From Pseudomonas sp. 14P_8.1_Bac3 (lineage in GTDB: Bacteria; Pseudomonadota; Gammaproteobacteria; Pseudomonadales; Pseudomonadaceae), in assembly GCF_025466085.1 (NCBI RefSeq), contig NZ_JANLOD010000061.1, positions 49,129 to 113,128 of the forward strand: a stretch of DNA of 64,000 nt, given 5' to 3'. Shown here piece by piece: positions 8,401 through 16,112 of the stretch. A program made the translations under genes and the position numbers. The stretch's first letter is position 1. Every line of letters starts with the position of its first letter. The notes beneath the pieces are model-generated. The model searched no databases. It worked only from the letters and a program-made list of their open reading frames with translations, and was not told the DNA's origin.

Positions 8401-10215
8401 GGAGGGAAAACCGGGCCGCACATTCTGTATGCGCCCTACCACTGCGGGCCGATCTTCAGCGAGTTCGCCAACGAGCTCGACGTGGTGGCGGCGATCAACA
8501 GACCCGGAACCCTGCAGGAGCTGATTCTCAGGCGCTTGCCGGAAAGCCAGCGGATGTCGTTCAGCAATCTGTTCCAGTCCAGTCTCGGTGAGGTGAGCGA
8601 AATTAACCTGGGGGCCACCCCCATCGTCGGCAATCTGCTGGCGCGATTGTTCGCCGACAACGCAAGTCTGCTCGCGCAGATGCTAGGCAGTCAGTCCGAA
8701 GACACCGGCCAGTCGGACTGGGAGGCCACCCGGCAACTGTTCAGCGCCGGGATCAACCTGATCTCCGGCGTCCTGCCCGGCAAACTCGCCTATGGCCGGT
8801 TCTTGTGGCACGCCTACAAGGCCTTCAAAGACTCCGCCGAGGCCCTGCAGGATCATCACTGGACACGCGCCGTCCAGGCGTTTATCGACGGTGGCAAGCA
8901 GCTCGTGTCATTGGGAAAACTGTCACAGGAAGCCTCGCTGCTCACGGCGGAAACGACCTCCGATGCCCCTCCTGTTGCCACCCCGGTTGTCGACCCGCAG
9001 TGGGCGGACGTGCGGCCCACCACGCCGATGCGCACCTCGTTGCAACCGTTCGAAGTGACCACCGTGGCGTTGAAAGATTTGAAAAAGGACGCCACGAGTG
9101 GCACTTGGGTCAAGTCAGTGGGCACGAATCGCTACGCTGCCATCGCCGGAAAAGTCTATCGCGTCGCCAACCCGGGAGCCGTGTGGCGAATACTCAGCGA
9201 TCGGGAAAAGGGCCCCTATCTGATGACAACGCCCGGAGGATTGCAGGTGGTCGACCTGGATTCGCACACCGTGCATTTCGGCAAGGCGCTGTCAACCCTG
9301 CACAATCGCTACACAAACAACCTTCGGACCCGTCAGGTGCTGAACATCGAGGCCCGGGGCATGCAACAGATCCGCGCCTGCCACCCGGAAAAGGCCCGGA
9401 TGATCGTGCAGGCCATCGACATGGCGCGCTTCTACGCCTTCAACAGTCTGCACAACCTCGCGCAGCTCAGGAAACTGCTGCCCGGGACGCGACTGGATAC
9501 GTTCCTGAGGCGTTTTTTTGACGTCGCCCGCGTCGATACCGCCCTGCTCGATAAAATCAAACACGCCATCACCCCCGTCTGCGATGCCCTGGTGGACCCG
9601 GGTGAAGACCTGCTGAACTCCGAGCGGTTCGTGGTCGGCTCCGTCAAGCATCAGTTGACCGATCTGATTGCCTTCGTGCTGAAAGATGATGATCGCAAGT
9701 ATGTGCATTTCACCGAACGGTTTTTCGAACAGGGGCTCGACGGGTACAAGTCGTGCCTGACCGAGCCCTTCAATGTCGACGGTCATAGCCAGGCAGCCAC
9801 CCTGATTCATGAATTTGCCCATACCTATTCGAAGGCGCTGGACATCGCGACGCTTGAGGCACGGCGACCGTTCAGCGACCTCATCACACCGATCACCCGC
9901 TACGGCGCCACAATGAAACAATCACAACAGGACTTCCAGCGCCTGGCCCTGTCCCTTTCCAGCCCTCGGCAAGAGCTGTTCGCGCAGTGGAACAACTCGC
10001 TGAGTGCGTGGGTCAGCCTTGACGCGATACCGGGGCTGGAGCATGTGGGCCGGGAAATCCTGAGCGCGACCCAAAGCAAGACGATGGACGAAGCACGCAG
10101 TGCATTTCTGGACCAGACAAACCCGTCTGCCCGAATCGACATCATCCTGCGCAATGCCGACTCGATCGCGTTTCTGATCTGTGAAATGGGCCGACAGCTC
10201 GACCCGGTGACGTAA
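5428..10215 (+). CDS. Giant toxin-like protein, dermonecrotic-toxin/DUF6543-like with C-terminal zincin-like domain
   Basis: A 1595-residue protein without signal peptide. By overall look it belongs with the very large Pseudomonas proteins annotated as dermonecrotic-toxin-domain or DUF6543 proteins. Four internal units share the pattern of a hydrophobic strand, then [IF]L[YW][TA]P and a Gly two to three residues later: at residues about 70-97, 358-385, 623-655 and 982-1010, each followed by about 70-100 helical residues. The C-terminal 150 residues carry HEFAH (H1461-H1465), an Asp seven residues on (D1472), an RYG motif, and NADS at N1576. That order resembles the aspzincin (M35) metalloendopeptidases, where HExxH, a downstream Asp and a late NAD[SN] motif occur. 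The protease activity is my inference. No immunity or secretion gene is adjacent. The ribosome-binding site is weak. Confidence 0.7.
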   Translation: MSTPSTPLFFPQALSSPGLWTELGKTHGLTRKDFEWFRHLKLASQTQRSQQTLPMLAERILVGIGTSSLPLAGCFVLSSTPDDKGEILYTPYAGIKKFDSRASLSADLKRQLDRAGEDDDLLAFMSLAARKTLAAATDIKLSFATIDEDIFEDQRTVIESNQRSNNQAMIDELRKLPTLGGLLDKVLEDSMKAAFPRLDQQRTQVSFYAETDAQNPTTRRWISAMSFSEALLSYYRHQRWPVGQHPEFSHPQRTPQAADQRLWETAIKNAADTLINLLAVQLQRYWNDGSVDGATRRAFFTRALREKARADLLLKREAGIISPEQSRDLHPLIDESLERASSLTLETVRLWEYPPNHVELAGALMISHDSANAFLYTPGHGMQVLKNYQDLKDTLQKKSLVAGHDDELYDLLSLEERNRFIGFDQAQVSGAVVTGSVFNALFEAIISKQLQNMEYAFQVFRLSDGAVNIHAFFDKALDMRSMINTDLLTLDVQGRWSTRPALPEQQPSMVLADTASGQAKTFRAVEWPIHTEFVAQPVATLAAQRAYLENMKPRLAHALSVGLRGEAGLRELGGTLRNGDWLIVDTVFNPDRPDRKSRPAVRGFYPDAFSLVLECSGERNVLPLAHCFLLTERGGLDAQHSGRAILWTPAAGLEVFDTVGTARQQLNLRLLDPDQRLVLLENLTPEQRKFHRRYALNSLRLIEDNVLQRLTQSAIAHFLGRCEHLRSLKLSTEKQSKAFRTLTQTPIDTNLRRAMRIADAIAHQQSLPAWLGLAPVEEQQLHFELLEQYRNNVIDDKDYLHGMQTLEDYVRDTLKSLLTARFPGQSIDPDTVEITPNLALAGPAQTLTEFALNHVNIAQGTGFRVSAGTTRKLPEGLNQGAVRQLLQSLNIPRDFAKKVTEALSGVDSAARSLRFAQQLPWQLLHHAHAQKLQQRLSSSAFDLIAQVLDMPDALARVTVAGAHAVVRPLELIKTVGTAAVQALGVYLIGPGGGKTGPHILYAPYHCGPIFSEFANELDVVAAINRPGTLQELILRRLPESQRMSFSNLFQSSLGEVSEINLGATPIVGNLLARLFADNASLLAQMLGSQSEDTGQSDWEATRQLFSAGINLISGVLPGKLAYGRFLWHAYKAFKDSAEALQDHHWTRAVQAFIDGGKQLVSLGKLSQEASLLTAETTSDAPPVATPVVDPQWADVRPTTPMRTSLQPFEVTTVALKDLKKDATSGTWVKSVGTNRYAAIAGKVYRVANPGAVWRILSDREKGPYLMTTPGGLQVVDLDSHTVHFGKALSTLHNRYTNNLRTRQVLNIEARGMQQIRACHPEKARMIVQAIDMARFYAFNSLHNLAQLRKLLPGTRLDTFLRRFFDVARVDTALLDKIKHAITPVCDALVDPGEDLLNSERFVVGSVKHQLTDLIAFVLKDDDRKYVHFTERFFEQGLDGYKSCLTEPFNVDGHSQAATLIHEFAHTYSKALDIATLEARRPFSDLITPITRYGATMKQSQQDFQRLALSLSSPRQELFAQWNNSLSAWVSLDAIPGLEHVGREILSATQSKTMDEARSAFLDQTNPSARIDIILRNADSIAFLICEMGRQLDPVT

Positions 10216-10240
10216 CCAGAACCAACAACACGCAAAACCC

Positions 10241-10342
10241 TGTAGGAGCCAGCTTGCTGGCGATGGACTCGAGGGCTCCGCGTTTATTCAGGCAGCACGC
10301 GTTATCGTTAACGACCATCGCGAGCCTGCTCGCTCCTACAGG
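10241..10342. repeat. REPIN (GTAGGAGC type, two arm variants)
   Basis: The left arm reads TGTAGGAGCCAGCTTGCTGG and the right arm GCGAGCCTGCTCGCTCCTACA, around the shared core GTTATCGTTAACGACCATCG. The left arm is of the CCAGCTTGCTGG subtype, so the element mixes two REP variants. Confidence 0.75.
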
Positions 10343-10482
10343 AACTGGGTGCTCAGGCCGCAGCTGCAGACAGTTCAGGGCCTTAGGGACAAAATAAACA
10401 CCCCGTTTGATGGGTAAATGCCATGACGGCTGTTCTCGCAGACTCCCCCCAAGGTTAGAATGCACGAAATCAGGATGAGTCA

Positions 10483-11484
10483 ATGACCGACAGCCCTTTC
10501 TCACAAGCCGACTATGACGCCGTCACCGATGCCGCCGCGCACTGGTGCATGCGTCTGCACGCCAGCGACTGCACCGCTGAAGAGCGACAAGCCTTCGAGC
10601 AGTGGCGGGATGCGCATCCACTGCATGCCTTCGAATACGAGGCCATGCTGGAGATCTGGGTTGTCGCGGAAGATCTGCCTCGACCGGAAACCGTCTCCCC
10701 CGCCCCCCGCCTCAAACCCGCCACCCCCTGGCGTACCCTGGGCATTGCCGCCGCCGTCTGCGCCCTGGCGTTGCCCCTGGCGGCGTACGCCGGCTGGAAC
10801 CTGGGCTGGCTGCCCAACTCGTATCAGCATTTCGAAGCGAGCAACACGGTCCGCCAGGTCACCCTGAAGGATGGCAGCCAGGTCGAACTGAACCTGGGCA
10901 CCGAACTGACTTACAGTAACTACAAGGATCAACGCCGGGTCACGCTGCAAAAGGGTGAAGCGTTTTTCCGTGTCACCCACGACGCGGCCCACCCTTTCAT
11001 CGTCAAGGCGGGAGACGGCCGGATCCGCGTAACCGGAACCCAGTTCAACGTCTGGATGTATGAAGATCAGGTGCGGGTGAACCTGATTGAAGGCTCGGTG
11101 CTGGTCAGCAGCAACGAGGACCTGCCGGGGGATGGTTTGCGCCTCGAGCCGTCGATGCAGGCCCGCTACAAACACGGCGACTTTACGCCGCAGATCAGCC
11201 AGACCTACGCCAACGACACGTCGCTGGCCTGGCGCCAAGGCAAACTGGTGCTCGATGACCTGGCATTGTCCGAAGCGCTGCCCCTGATCAACCGCTACCT
11301 GACCCATCCGGTGATGGTCGCCGACAGCAGCACCGGCGCGATCCGTCTCGGCGGCATCTACAACATCAAGGAACTCAACACGCTTGTAGGGTCGCTGCCC
11401 AAAGTGCTGCCCGTCTACCTGACCCGTAACAAGGACGGCAACCCGGTCCTCAACTCCATGCCGCAACAACCGCCGAAAAGCTGA
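10483..11484 (+). CDS. FecR-family anti-sigma/sigma regulator, possible FpvR
   Basis: A 333-residue inner-membrane regulator of the FecR type. Such proteins hold an ECF sigma factor in the cytoplasm and respond to a TonB-dependent siderophore receptor through their periplasmic part. Residues about 10-55 match the short cytoplasmic DUF4880-like domain (AAHWCMRLHA, EERQAFEQW), residues about 85-107 form one membrane segment, and residues about 120-225 the FecR domain (DGSQVELNLGTELTYSN, RVTGTQFNVW). A further 90-residue C-terminal domain follows. No sigma factor or receptor gene is adjacent. It is convergent with pvdQ. Its length and the pvdQ neighbour suggest FpvR, the pyoverdine anti-sigma factor for PvdS and FpvI, but I could not check this by alignment, so no symbol is given. 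Confidence 0.8.
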   Translation: MTDSPFSQADYDAVTDAAAHWCMRLHASDCTAEERQAFEQWRDAHPLHAFEYEAMLEIWVVAEDLPRPETVSPAPRLKPATPWRTLGIAAAVCALALPLAAYAGWNLGWLPNSYQHFEASNTVRQVTLKDGSQVELNLGTELTYSNYKDQRRVTLQKGEAFFRVTHDAAHPFIVKAGDGRIRVTGTQFNVWMYEDQVRVNLIEGSVLVSSNEDLPGDGLRLEPSMQARYKHGDFTPQISQTYANDTSLAWRQGKLVLDDLALSEALPLINRYLTHPVMVADSSTGAIRLGGIYNIKELNTLVGSLPKVLPVYLTRNKDGNPVLNSMPQQPPKS

Positions 11485-11521
11485 AAGGCCGCAACCCTCG
11501 CGAGGTGCGGCCTTCTTTTTA
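11485..11521 (+). terminator. Bidirectional terminator between fecR-like gene and pvdQ
   Basis: A stem AAGGCCGCA (11485-11493) with TGCGGCCTT (11506-11514) encloses a second palindrome, CCTCGCGAGG, and is followed by CTTTTTAT. It starts at the fecR-like stop codon and could also serve the convergent pvdQ. Confidence 0.75.
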
Positions 11522-11538
11522 TCCCAGCATTTTTCGTT

Positions 11539-13884
11539 TTACTGCCTCGCCACCTTCCCGGCTTTTTCGTCCTGTTCGCGGATCGTCTGCGCCTGATACT
11601 GCGGGTCCGAGGTGATCTGCTGTTCGGTGAACGGCATCGCGCTCAACTGCTTCGTCGAAAACGCCAGGGTCTGGTCATTCGAGTACTTCGAGGACGGGTC
11701 GCTGGACAGCGAGAACGCCAGCAACCCTTTGGCCTGCGGACCTTTGTCATCGAACGTCACGATTTGCAGGTAGCTGGTGCCACTGACCACTTCGCGTTTT
11801 CCATCGCTCCTCGACACACTCTGAATCGCGTTGTAAACGCCCAGGGCACCCGGCCCGCCGTGAATCGGCGTCTGCTTGCCGCCACTGCTGACCACCTGGA
11901 TATCGCCCCAACGGCTGTCGCTCTTCAGCCCCGATGTGTTGACCCGCTCCACTGACGCCTGCATCGCATCACGCAAAGCGGTCGCCACCTCCGGGCGATC
12001 CACTGCCAGGCCGCGCGGGGTGTGTTGCGGGTCTTTCGGGTCGAACGCCACTCGCCAGACGTCCGGCGTTACCTGCAATGCCTCCATCACGTTCTGGAAA
12101 TGCACGAAACCCAGGCCGCTGTCGAGATTGGCGCTGCGATCCCAGGCCTTGAGGCTGGCGCACAACGGCGCCAGCGTCGAGGCATCCGCGCCCAGGTCCG
12201 CCGCGCAGAACTGCAGCAGGTCCGGCATCACTTGCGCCGCCTGATACACCTGATCGTCCATCACCATGTGTTGCAGGTCCGCCGCCGTGATCGGCCCGGC
12301 CTTCTCCAACGTGCCAAGCCGATCCAACGCAAAGCGCGAGCGCAGGCCCAGCGGCTGGCCTTCCTGGCTGATCAACGGCGAGAACCCGGTGAGCGGCTGC
12401 GCCGGGTTGGCCATCCACGCCGAATCGTTGGAGTGCTGCACGAAATCCTTGCGCAGCAATTGCGGCAACCGGGCGGAGGCGTAGATGCCTTTTTGTGCGG
12501 CCTCCGGGTCGATGTCCCAGGCGCAAGCGCTGTTGGACCCGTCGAGCACGATCATCTGCAACCCGGCCCGCGGATCGCTGCATTGGGCCAGTTTGGCGGC
12601 ATCGACGTTCGGCACCACCGACAGGTTCATGTACAGCGCCTGGCCCTTGTCGTCCGCAGCCAGGGTGTTGACCCACGGGATGCCCTGGATCGTGTGCACC
12701 GACGCCTGCAATTCTTCAAGACTGGTTGCGCGGTTCATCGCATACCACTGCTGCAGCACGCGGTCGTTATCGAGATTGGCGTCGCGCAAACTGAAGGCGA
12801 ATTGCTTGTCCCACCCCAGTTTGCCCGGCCATTGCACGATCGGACCAAACTGCGAGCTGTAGACCACATGGGAAACCGCCCGGGTCTGCCCGTCCGGCTG
12901 TTTCACGCTGACGGTGACGGTTTGCTGTTTCATCGGCACCGACTTGCCGTCGAGCAGGTAACGCGTCGGATCCTGCGGATCGAGCTGCAGGCGATACAAG
13001 GTGAAGTGCTTGGACGAATCAACGGTGTGGGTCCAGGCCAGATGCTGGTTGAAGCCAATGTTGATCATCGGCAGGCCGGGCAGCGCGGCGCCCATCACGT
13101 CCAGTTTGCCGGGGATGGTCAGGTGCATCTGATAGAAGCGCATCCCGCCGACCCACGGAAAATGCGGGTTGGCCAGCAACATGCCGCGACCGTTGAACGA
13201 GCGCTCGCTACCCACGGCGACCGCGTTACTGCCGCGATCGAGGGCGAAGCGTTGCTGGCGTACTTCGGCGGTCTGGAACGCTGCGGGGCCAGCGGCGGCT
13301 TGCGCAACGGCGTTGGGCGGCTTCGCACCGGCCAGCGCTTCGGCAAACTGCCCCACACCGCCCTCGACCAACAGGCGACGGGTCAGCTTGACCAGGTCCT
13401 GCGCAGTGATGTCCCGCACCCATTCACCCCGACATTGCTGCGGCAAGCCCTGAGCGCGACGTTCTGCCAGCGAGCGGTTGTAGCCCGCCACATAACCTTC
13501 CATCAGGTCGCGGACTTCCGGGGTTTGTCCCTGCCAGAACGCGGCGACGGACTGCGGCGTATTCAGCCAGTTGAAAAACACGTCGCTGACTTGGTTTTCG
13601 CGCTCTTCGACGGTGAATTGTTCCGCGCCGAAATACCGCGAACGTTCGCCATTCACGGTGGTGATTTCATTGGCCAGCAGGCACAGATTGTCTTGGGCAT
13701 AGGCATAGCCAATGCCGTAGCCGAGGCCACGTTCGTTGTCGGCGCGAATGTGCGGCACGCCGAAACTGGTCCGGCGGATCTCGGCTGTCGCCTGATCCGG
13801 CTGGCTACGCGCGTTGGCCGCAAGGCTCAGCCCCACCCATACCGCGGCAAGGCTCAATCGGGTTAACTGCCTGGTAATAATCAC
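11539..13884 (-). CDS. pvdQ: Acyl-homoserine-lactone/pyoverdine acylase PvdQ
   Basis: A periplasmic N-terminal-nucleophile hydrolase of 781 residues. PvdQ removes the fatty acyl chain from the pyoverdine precursor in the periplasm and can also hydrolyse long-chain AHL signals. The protein begins with a signal peptide (to about residue 25), has alpha-chain motifs SFGVPHIRA and GLGYGIGYAYAQDN, and the autocleavage site DRG/SNAVAVG, where S219 becomes the catalytic N-terminus of the beta chain. GIPWVNTLAADD and QHSNDSAW further match P. aeruginosa PvdQ, which is 762 residues. The start is GTG at 13884, with AGGAG five nt upstream; the open frame runs back into a REPIN but has no ribosome-binding site there. 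It is convergent with the FecR-like gene. Confidence 0.92.
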   Translation of the reverse strand: MIITRQLTRLSLAAVWVGLSLAANARSQPDQATAEIRRTSFGVPHIRADNERGLGYGIGYAYAQDNLCLLANEITTVNGERSRYFGAEQFTVEERENQVSDVFFNWLNTPQSVAAFWQGQTPEVRDLMEGYVAGYNRSLAERRAQGLPQQCRGEWVRDITAQDLVKLTRRLLVEGGVGQFAEALAGAKPPNAVAQAAAGPAAFQTAEVRQQRFALDRGSNAVAVGSERSFNGRGMLLANPHFPWVGGMRFYQMHLTIPGKLDVMGAALPGLPMINIGFNQHLAWTHTVDSSKHFTLYRLQLDPQDPTRYLLDGKSVPMKQQTVTVSVKQPDGQTRAVSHVVYSSQFGPIVQWPGKLGWDKQFAFSLRDANLDNDRVLQQWYAMNRATSLEELQASVHTIQGIPWVNTLAADDKGQALYMNLSVVPNVDAAKLAQCSDPRAGLQMIVLDGSNSACAWDIDPEAAQKGIYASARLPQLLRKDFVQHSNDSAWMANPAQPLTGFSPLISQEGQPLGLRSRFALDRLGTLEKAGPITAADLQHMVMDDQVYQAAQVMPDLLQFCAADLGADASTLAPLCASLKAWDRSANLDSGLGFVHFQNVMEALQVTPDVWRVAFDPKDPQHTPRGLAVDRPEVATALRDAMQASVERVNTSGLKSDSRWGDIQVVSSGGKQTPIHGGPGALGVYNAIQSVSRSDGKREVVSGTSYLQIVTFDDKGPQAKGLLAFSLSSDPSSKYSNDQTLAFSTKQLSAMPFTEQQITSDPQYQAQTIREQDEKAGKVARQ

Positions 13885-13909
13885 GCTCGCTCCTGAATGC
13901 AAATCAAAC

Positions 13910-14010
13910 TGTAGGAGCGAGCAGGCTCGCGATGGTCGTCCAGGCAACGTTGGCATTCAGATAGCCCGCGTCATCGTTGACGACCATCGCGAGCAGGCTC
14001 GCTCCTACAG
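13910..14010. repeat. REPIN upstream of pvdQ
   Basis: Arms GTAGGAGCGAGCAGGCTCGC and GCGAGCAGGCTCGCTCCTAC are complementary over 20 bp, around a central CGTCATCGTTGACGACCATC. It lies only 26 bp upstream of the pvdQ GTG, so it is probably inside the pvdQ leader. Confidence 0.85.
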
Positions 14011-14012
14011 GG

Positions 14013-14035
14013 AACGAATTTGATGGCAAAAATTT
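14013..14035 (-). promoter_or_regulatory. Weak PvdS (iron-starvation) box-like element upstream of pvdQ
   Basis: On the minus strand TAAAT (14035-14031) and CGT (14015-14013) are separated by 15 nt. PvdS-dependent promoters have TAAAT and CGT separated by 16-17 nt, so this is one base short. The position, about 130 bp before the pvdQ start, is reasonable, but the match is weak. Confidence 0.25.
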
Positions 14036-14186
14036 AAAGGGGAGGAAGACGGGAATTTACGGGGTCGTGACGTAGCGGCGACAAAATTTCTACATCTGAG
14101 GCTTCATGATTTGCCTGGCTCATACGTCTTATGGGTAAGAGCACCAATACATCTTTTCGGTCCAGGCTCTGCAAAGGAGTTTTTGC

Positions 14187-14549
14187 ATGTACAACTCGCA
14201 ACTGCCAACGGACGGTAGCACTGCAGCGCTAGGTCACTCGGGCCTGTTCAATCAAAAGGCCGAGCGTCACGGCAATGAGCGGATCCGCGTCCTGCTCAAG
14301 AGCTTTGGCTTGCGCACCAGCCTGATTCGCCTGAAAGTCATCGACGCCCTGCTGAGCGCCGCCGAGAGCGACCGCAGCCTCGGCGTACGTGGCGTGCACA
14401 GCCACCTGCTAGACCTGGACATTCCCTTGTCGTTTCTCAGCGTTCGCGAAGTGTTGAAGCGCTTGTGCAGCGAAGGCGTGATCACGCTGAACGCGGACAA
14501 GAGCTACAGCCTGCACCCGCAGGCTGCCGCCGTACTGCACGGCGAGTAA
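14187..14549 (+). CDS. Small Fur-like winged-helix regulator lacking the metal-binding domain
   Basis: A 120-residue protein with a basic N-terminus (residues 1-30) and a winged-helix core (about 30-112). The core layout, with RVLLKSFGLRTSLIRLKVID, a helix pair GVHSHLLDLDIPLSFLSVREVLKRL and a wing EGVITLNADKSYSL, resembles the DNA-binding domain of Fur/Zur. The C-terminal dimerisation domain with its His/Cys metal sites is absent, so it is not a complete Fur protein. Such short proteins are sometimes labelled Fe2+/Zn2+ uptake regulators in Pseudomonas. AAAGGAG (14173-14179) sits 7 nt before the ATG. Its targets are unknown; pvdQ is the divergent neighbour. Confidence 0.65.
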   Translation: MYNSQLPTDGSTAALGHSGLFNQKAERHGNERIRVLLKSFGLRTSLIRLKVIDALLSAAESDRSLGVRGVHSHLLDLDIPLSFLSVREVLKRLCSEGVITLNADKSYSLHPQAAAVLHGE

Positions 14550-14568
14550 TCGCCCTGGCGGGCGTCGT

Positions 14569-14757
14569 TCAGGGTTTGACCTTGCGGCGCATCACGCCAT
14601 TGATCACCACCACGAGAACCGCCACCCCAATGGCGATGTACTGGAACAGCTTCTCGCTGATGACCCCGGTGTTCTGCAGATACGACAGGCCAAACATGAT
14701 CCCCAGCACGACCAGGGAGATCAGAATCGAATATTTCAAACGTTGCGACTGGGTCAT
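14569..14757 (-). CDS. Small two-helix membrane protein (62 aa)
   Basis: A 62-residue protein with two hydrophobic segments (about residues 9-27 and 37-55) joined by a short polar turn, and a basic C-terminus RRKVKP. This suggests both ends face the cytoplasm. GAGGAAAAGGG lies just before the ATG, which supports real translation despite the size. I do not recognise the family beyond its being a small conserved membrane protein in Pseudomonas. It is convergent with the Fur-like gene. Confidence 0.7.
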   Translation of the reverse strand: MTQSQRLKYSILISLVVLGIMFGLSYLQNTGVISEKLFQYIAIGVAVLVVVINGVMRRKVKP

Positions 14758-14926
14758 TTGCCCTTTTCCTCAAACCTGAAACTGAACGTGAAAAATGTAT
14801 CCGCTTTGTATCCGGATGCATGCCAAGCCCCTACCGTTTTTCGGGGATGGGGCGCTGCAAACGGGGTCTCATGTTACAGCCGATGAAGAGTTTTAGCTTC
14901 ACGGCGTTAACCATGAGGATTTAGAA

Positions 14927-15064
14927 ATGTTCCGTCGAATCGCCCTGCTGATTCCCCTGCTCGCCATTCTTTCCCTGAGCGGCTGCATTATTTTCCCCCA
15001 CGGCGGCTGGCACGGCGACCACCACTACGACGACCGTGGTGGACCGGGTTATTACCATCGCTAA
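14927..15064 (+). CDS. Very small lipoprotein (45 aa), His-rich tail
   Basis: A 45-codon ORF beginning MFRRIALLIPLLAILSLSGC. The first 19 residues form a lipoprotein signal peptide with lipobox LSGC, so Cys20 would be acylated. The 25-residue mature part is rich in His, Gly, Asp and Tyr (HGGWHGDHHYDDRGGPGYYH), a composition often seen in small metal-binding or surface lipoproteins. GAGGA lies about 9 nt before the ATG. I recognise no named family. It lies alone between the small membrane protein gene (divergent) and the convergent LysR gene. Confidence 0.75.
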   Translation: MFRRIALLIPLLAILSLSGCIIFPHGGWHGDHHYDDRGGPGYYHR

Positions 15065-15070
15065 CGCTTT

Positions 15071-15994
15071 TCATGGACGTGACTGATCCCTGAAAAAAAT
15101 ATTGCCCGGCTGTGTACACAGCTCAACCATCCAGTCGACGAACACCCGCACCCGTCGTGACAACTGACGGTGAGGAGGATAGAGCGCCGTCAACGGCATG
15201 ACCGGTGGCGGCACTTCCCTCAGCACCTCGACCAGACGCCCCTCCTTCAATCGCCGCGCCACATGATAGTAAGGCGCCTGCACCAGGCCATATCCCGCCT
15301 CGCAGGCCGCCAGATAGCCATCGGCACTGTTGACCGAAATGTGCTTGGGCAGATTCAGAGCCTGCACCTGGCCATCCACGACAAACTCCAGCCCGAAACG
15401 TTTACCGTTGCTGGCCACGTATTCCACCATTTGATGCCCCGCCAGTGCCGCGAAGTCCTGGGGCATGCCGTGCCGTTGCAGATAGTCGGGGCTGGCGCAG
15501 GTGACCTGGTCCAACATGACCAATGGCCGCGCCACCAGCGAATCGTCAAGGGAGGAACCGCCCCGCAACACGCAGTCGACGCCTTCGCGGATCAGGTCGA
15601 CAGGCCGGTCGTTTAGACCGATTTCCAGCTCGATCAACGGATAACGGGCGGTGAACTGCGGCAGCGCCGGAATCACGATCAAACGCCCGATGCCTGCTGG
15701 CATGTCCACCCGCAGCAAGCCTTTGGGGTTGTGCCGCGCGGCGGAGAACACCGCTTCGGTTTCCTCCAGGTCCGCCAGCAACCGCACGCAACGCGGGTAA
15801 TAGGCCGCGCCATCGAGGGTCAGGCTGATCTGACGCGTTGTGCGTTGCAACAGCTGCACACCCAAATGCGCTTCCAGTTGCTTGATTAGCAGCGTCACCG
15901 AAGCACGGGGCATCTGCAGGCTGTCCGCCGCTTTGGCAAAACCGCCCAGTTCGACGATTCGGGTAAACACGCGCATGGCGTTGAGACGGTCCAT
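15071..15994 (-). CDS. LysR-family transcriptional regulator
   Basis: A 307-residue LysR regulator. Residues 1-60 are the winged HTH (MDRLNAMRVFTRIVELGGF, SVTLLIKQLEAHLGVQLLQR), and residues about 88-295 the periplasmic-binding-like effector domain. The early segment FTRIVELGGFAKAAD puts it in the large CrgA/AaeR-like subgroup. It is transcribed away from an aldo/keto reductase gene, and the 118-bp shared region would be its natural operator, so it probably controls that reductase. The inducer cannot be read from the sequence. Confidence 0.9.
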   Translation of the reverse strand: MDRLNAMRVFTRIVELGGFAKAADSLQMPRASVTLLIKQLEAHLGVQLLQRTTRQISLTLDGAAYYPRCVRLLADLEETEAVFSAARHNPKGLLRVDMPAGIGRLIVIPALPQFTARYPLIELEIGLNDRPVDLIREGVDCVLRGGSSLDDSLVARPLVMLDQVTCASPDYLQRHGMPQDFAALAGHQMVEYVASNGKRFGLEFVVDGQVQALNLPKHISVNSADGYLAACEAGYGLVQAPYYHVARRLKEGRLVEVLREVPPPVMPLTALYPPHRQLSRRVRVFVDWMVELCTQPGNIFFRDQSRP

Positions 15995-16112
15995 TGCTTT
16001 GGCGTACCGACTGATTATTTAGAATTGATGAACAGTGATAGCAGTTTTAGCCGGTTTATCTCGTTTGTGTCGAGGTCAACAATGGGCGTCACATTCAAAA
16101 GGAGCTGATTTC
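15995..16112. promoter_or_regulatory. Divergent control region for lysR and the aldo/keto reductase
   Basis: A 118-bp AT-rich gap between two divergent starts. Divergent LysR regulators usually bind such a region. AAAAGGAG at 16097-16104 is the ribosome-binding site of the reductase. I could not define a single convincing T-N11-A operator. Confidence 0.4.

Noticed and set aside
10415..10439. PvdS-type promoter before the FecR-like gene
   Set aside because: TAAAT is followed after 17 nt by CGC rather than CGT, and a sigma-70-like TAGAAT lies closer to the gene, so I did not call it.
12022..13866. 614-codon frame opposite pvdQ
   Set aside because: Shadow frame; PvdQ motifs and a ribosome-binding site support the minus-strand gene.
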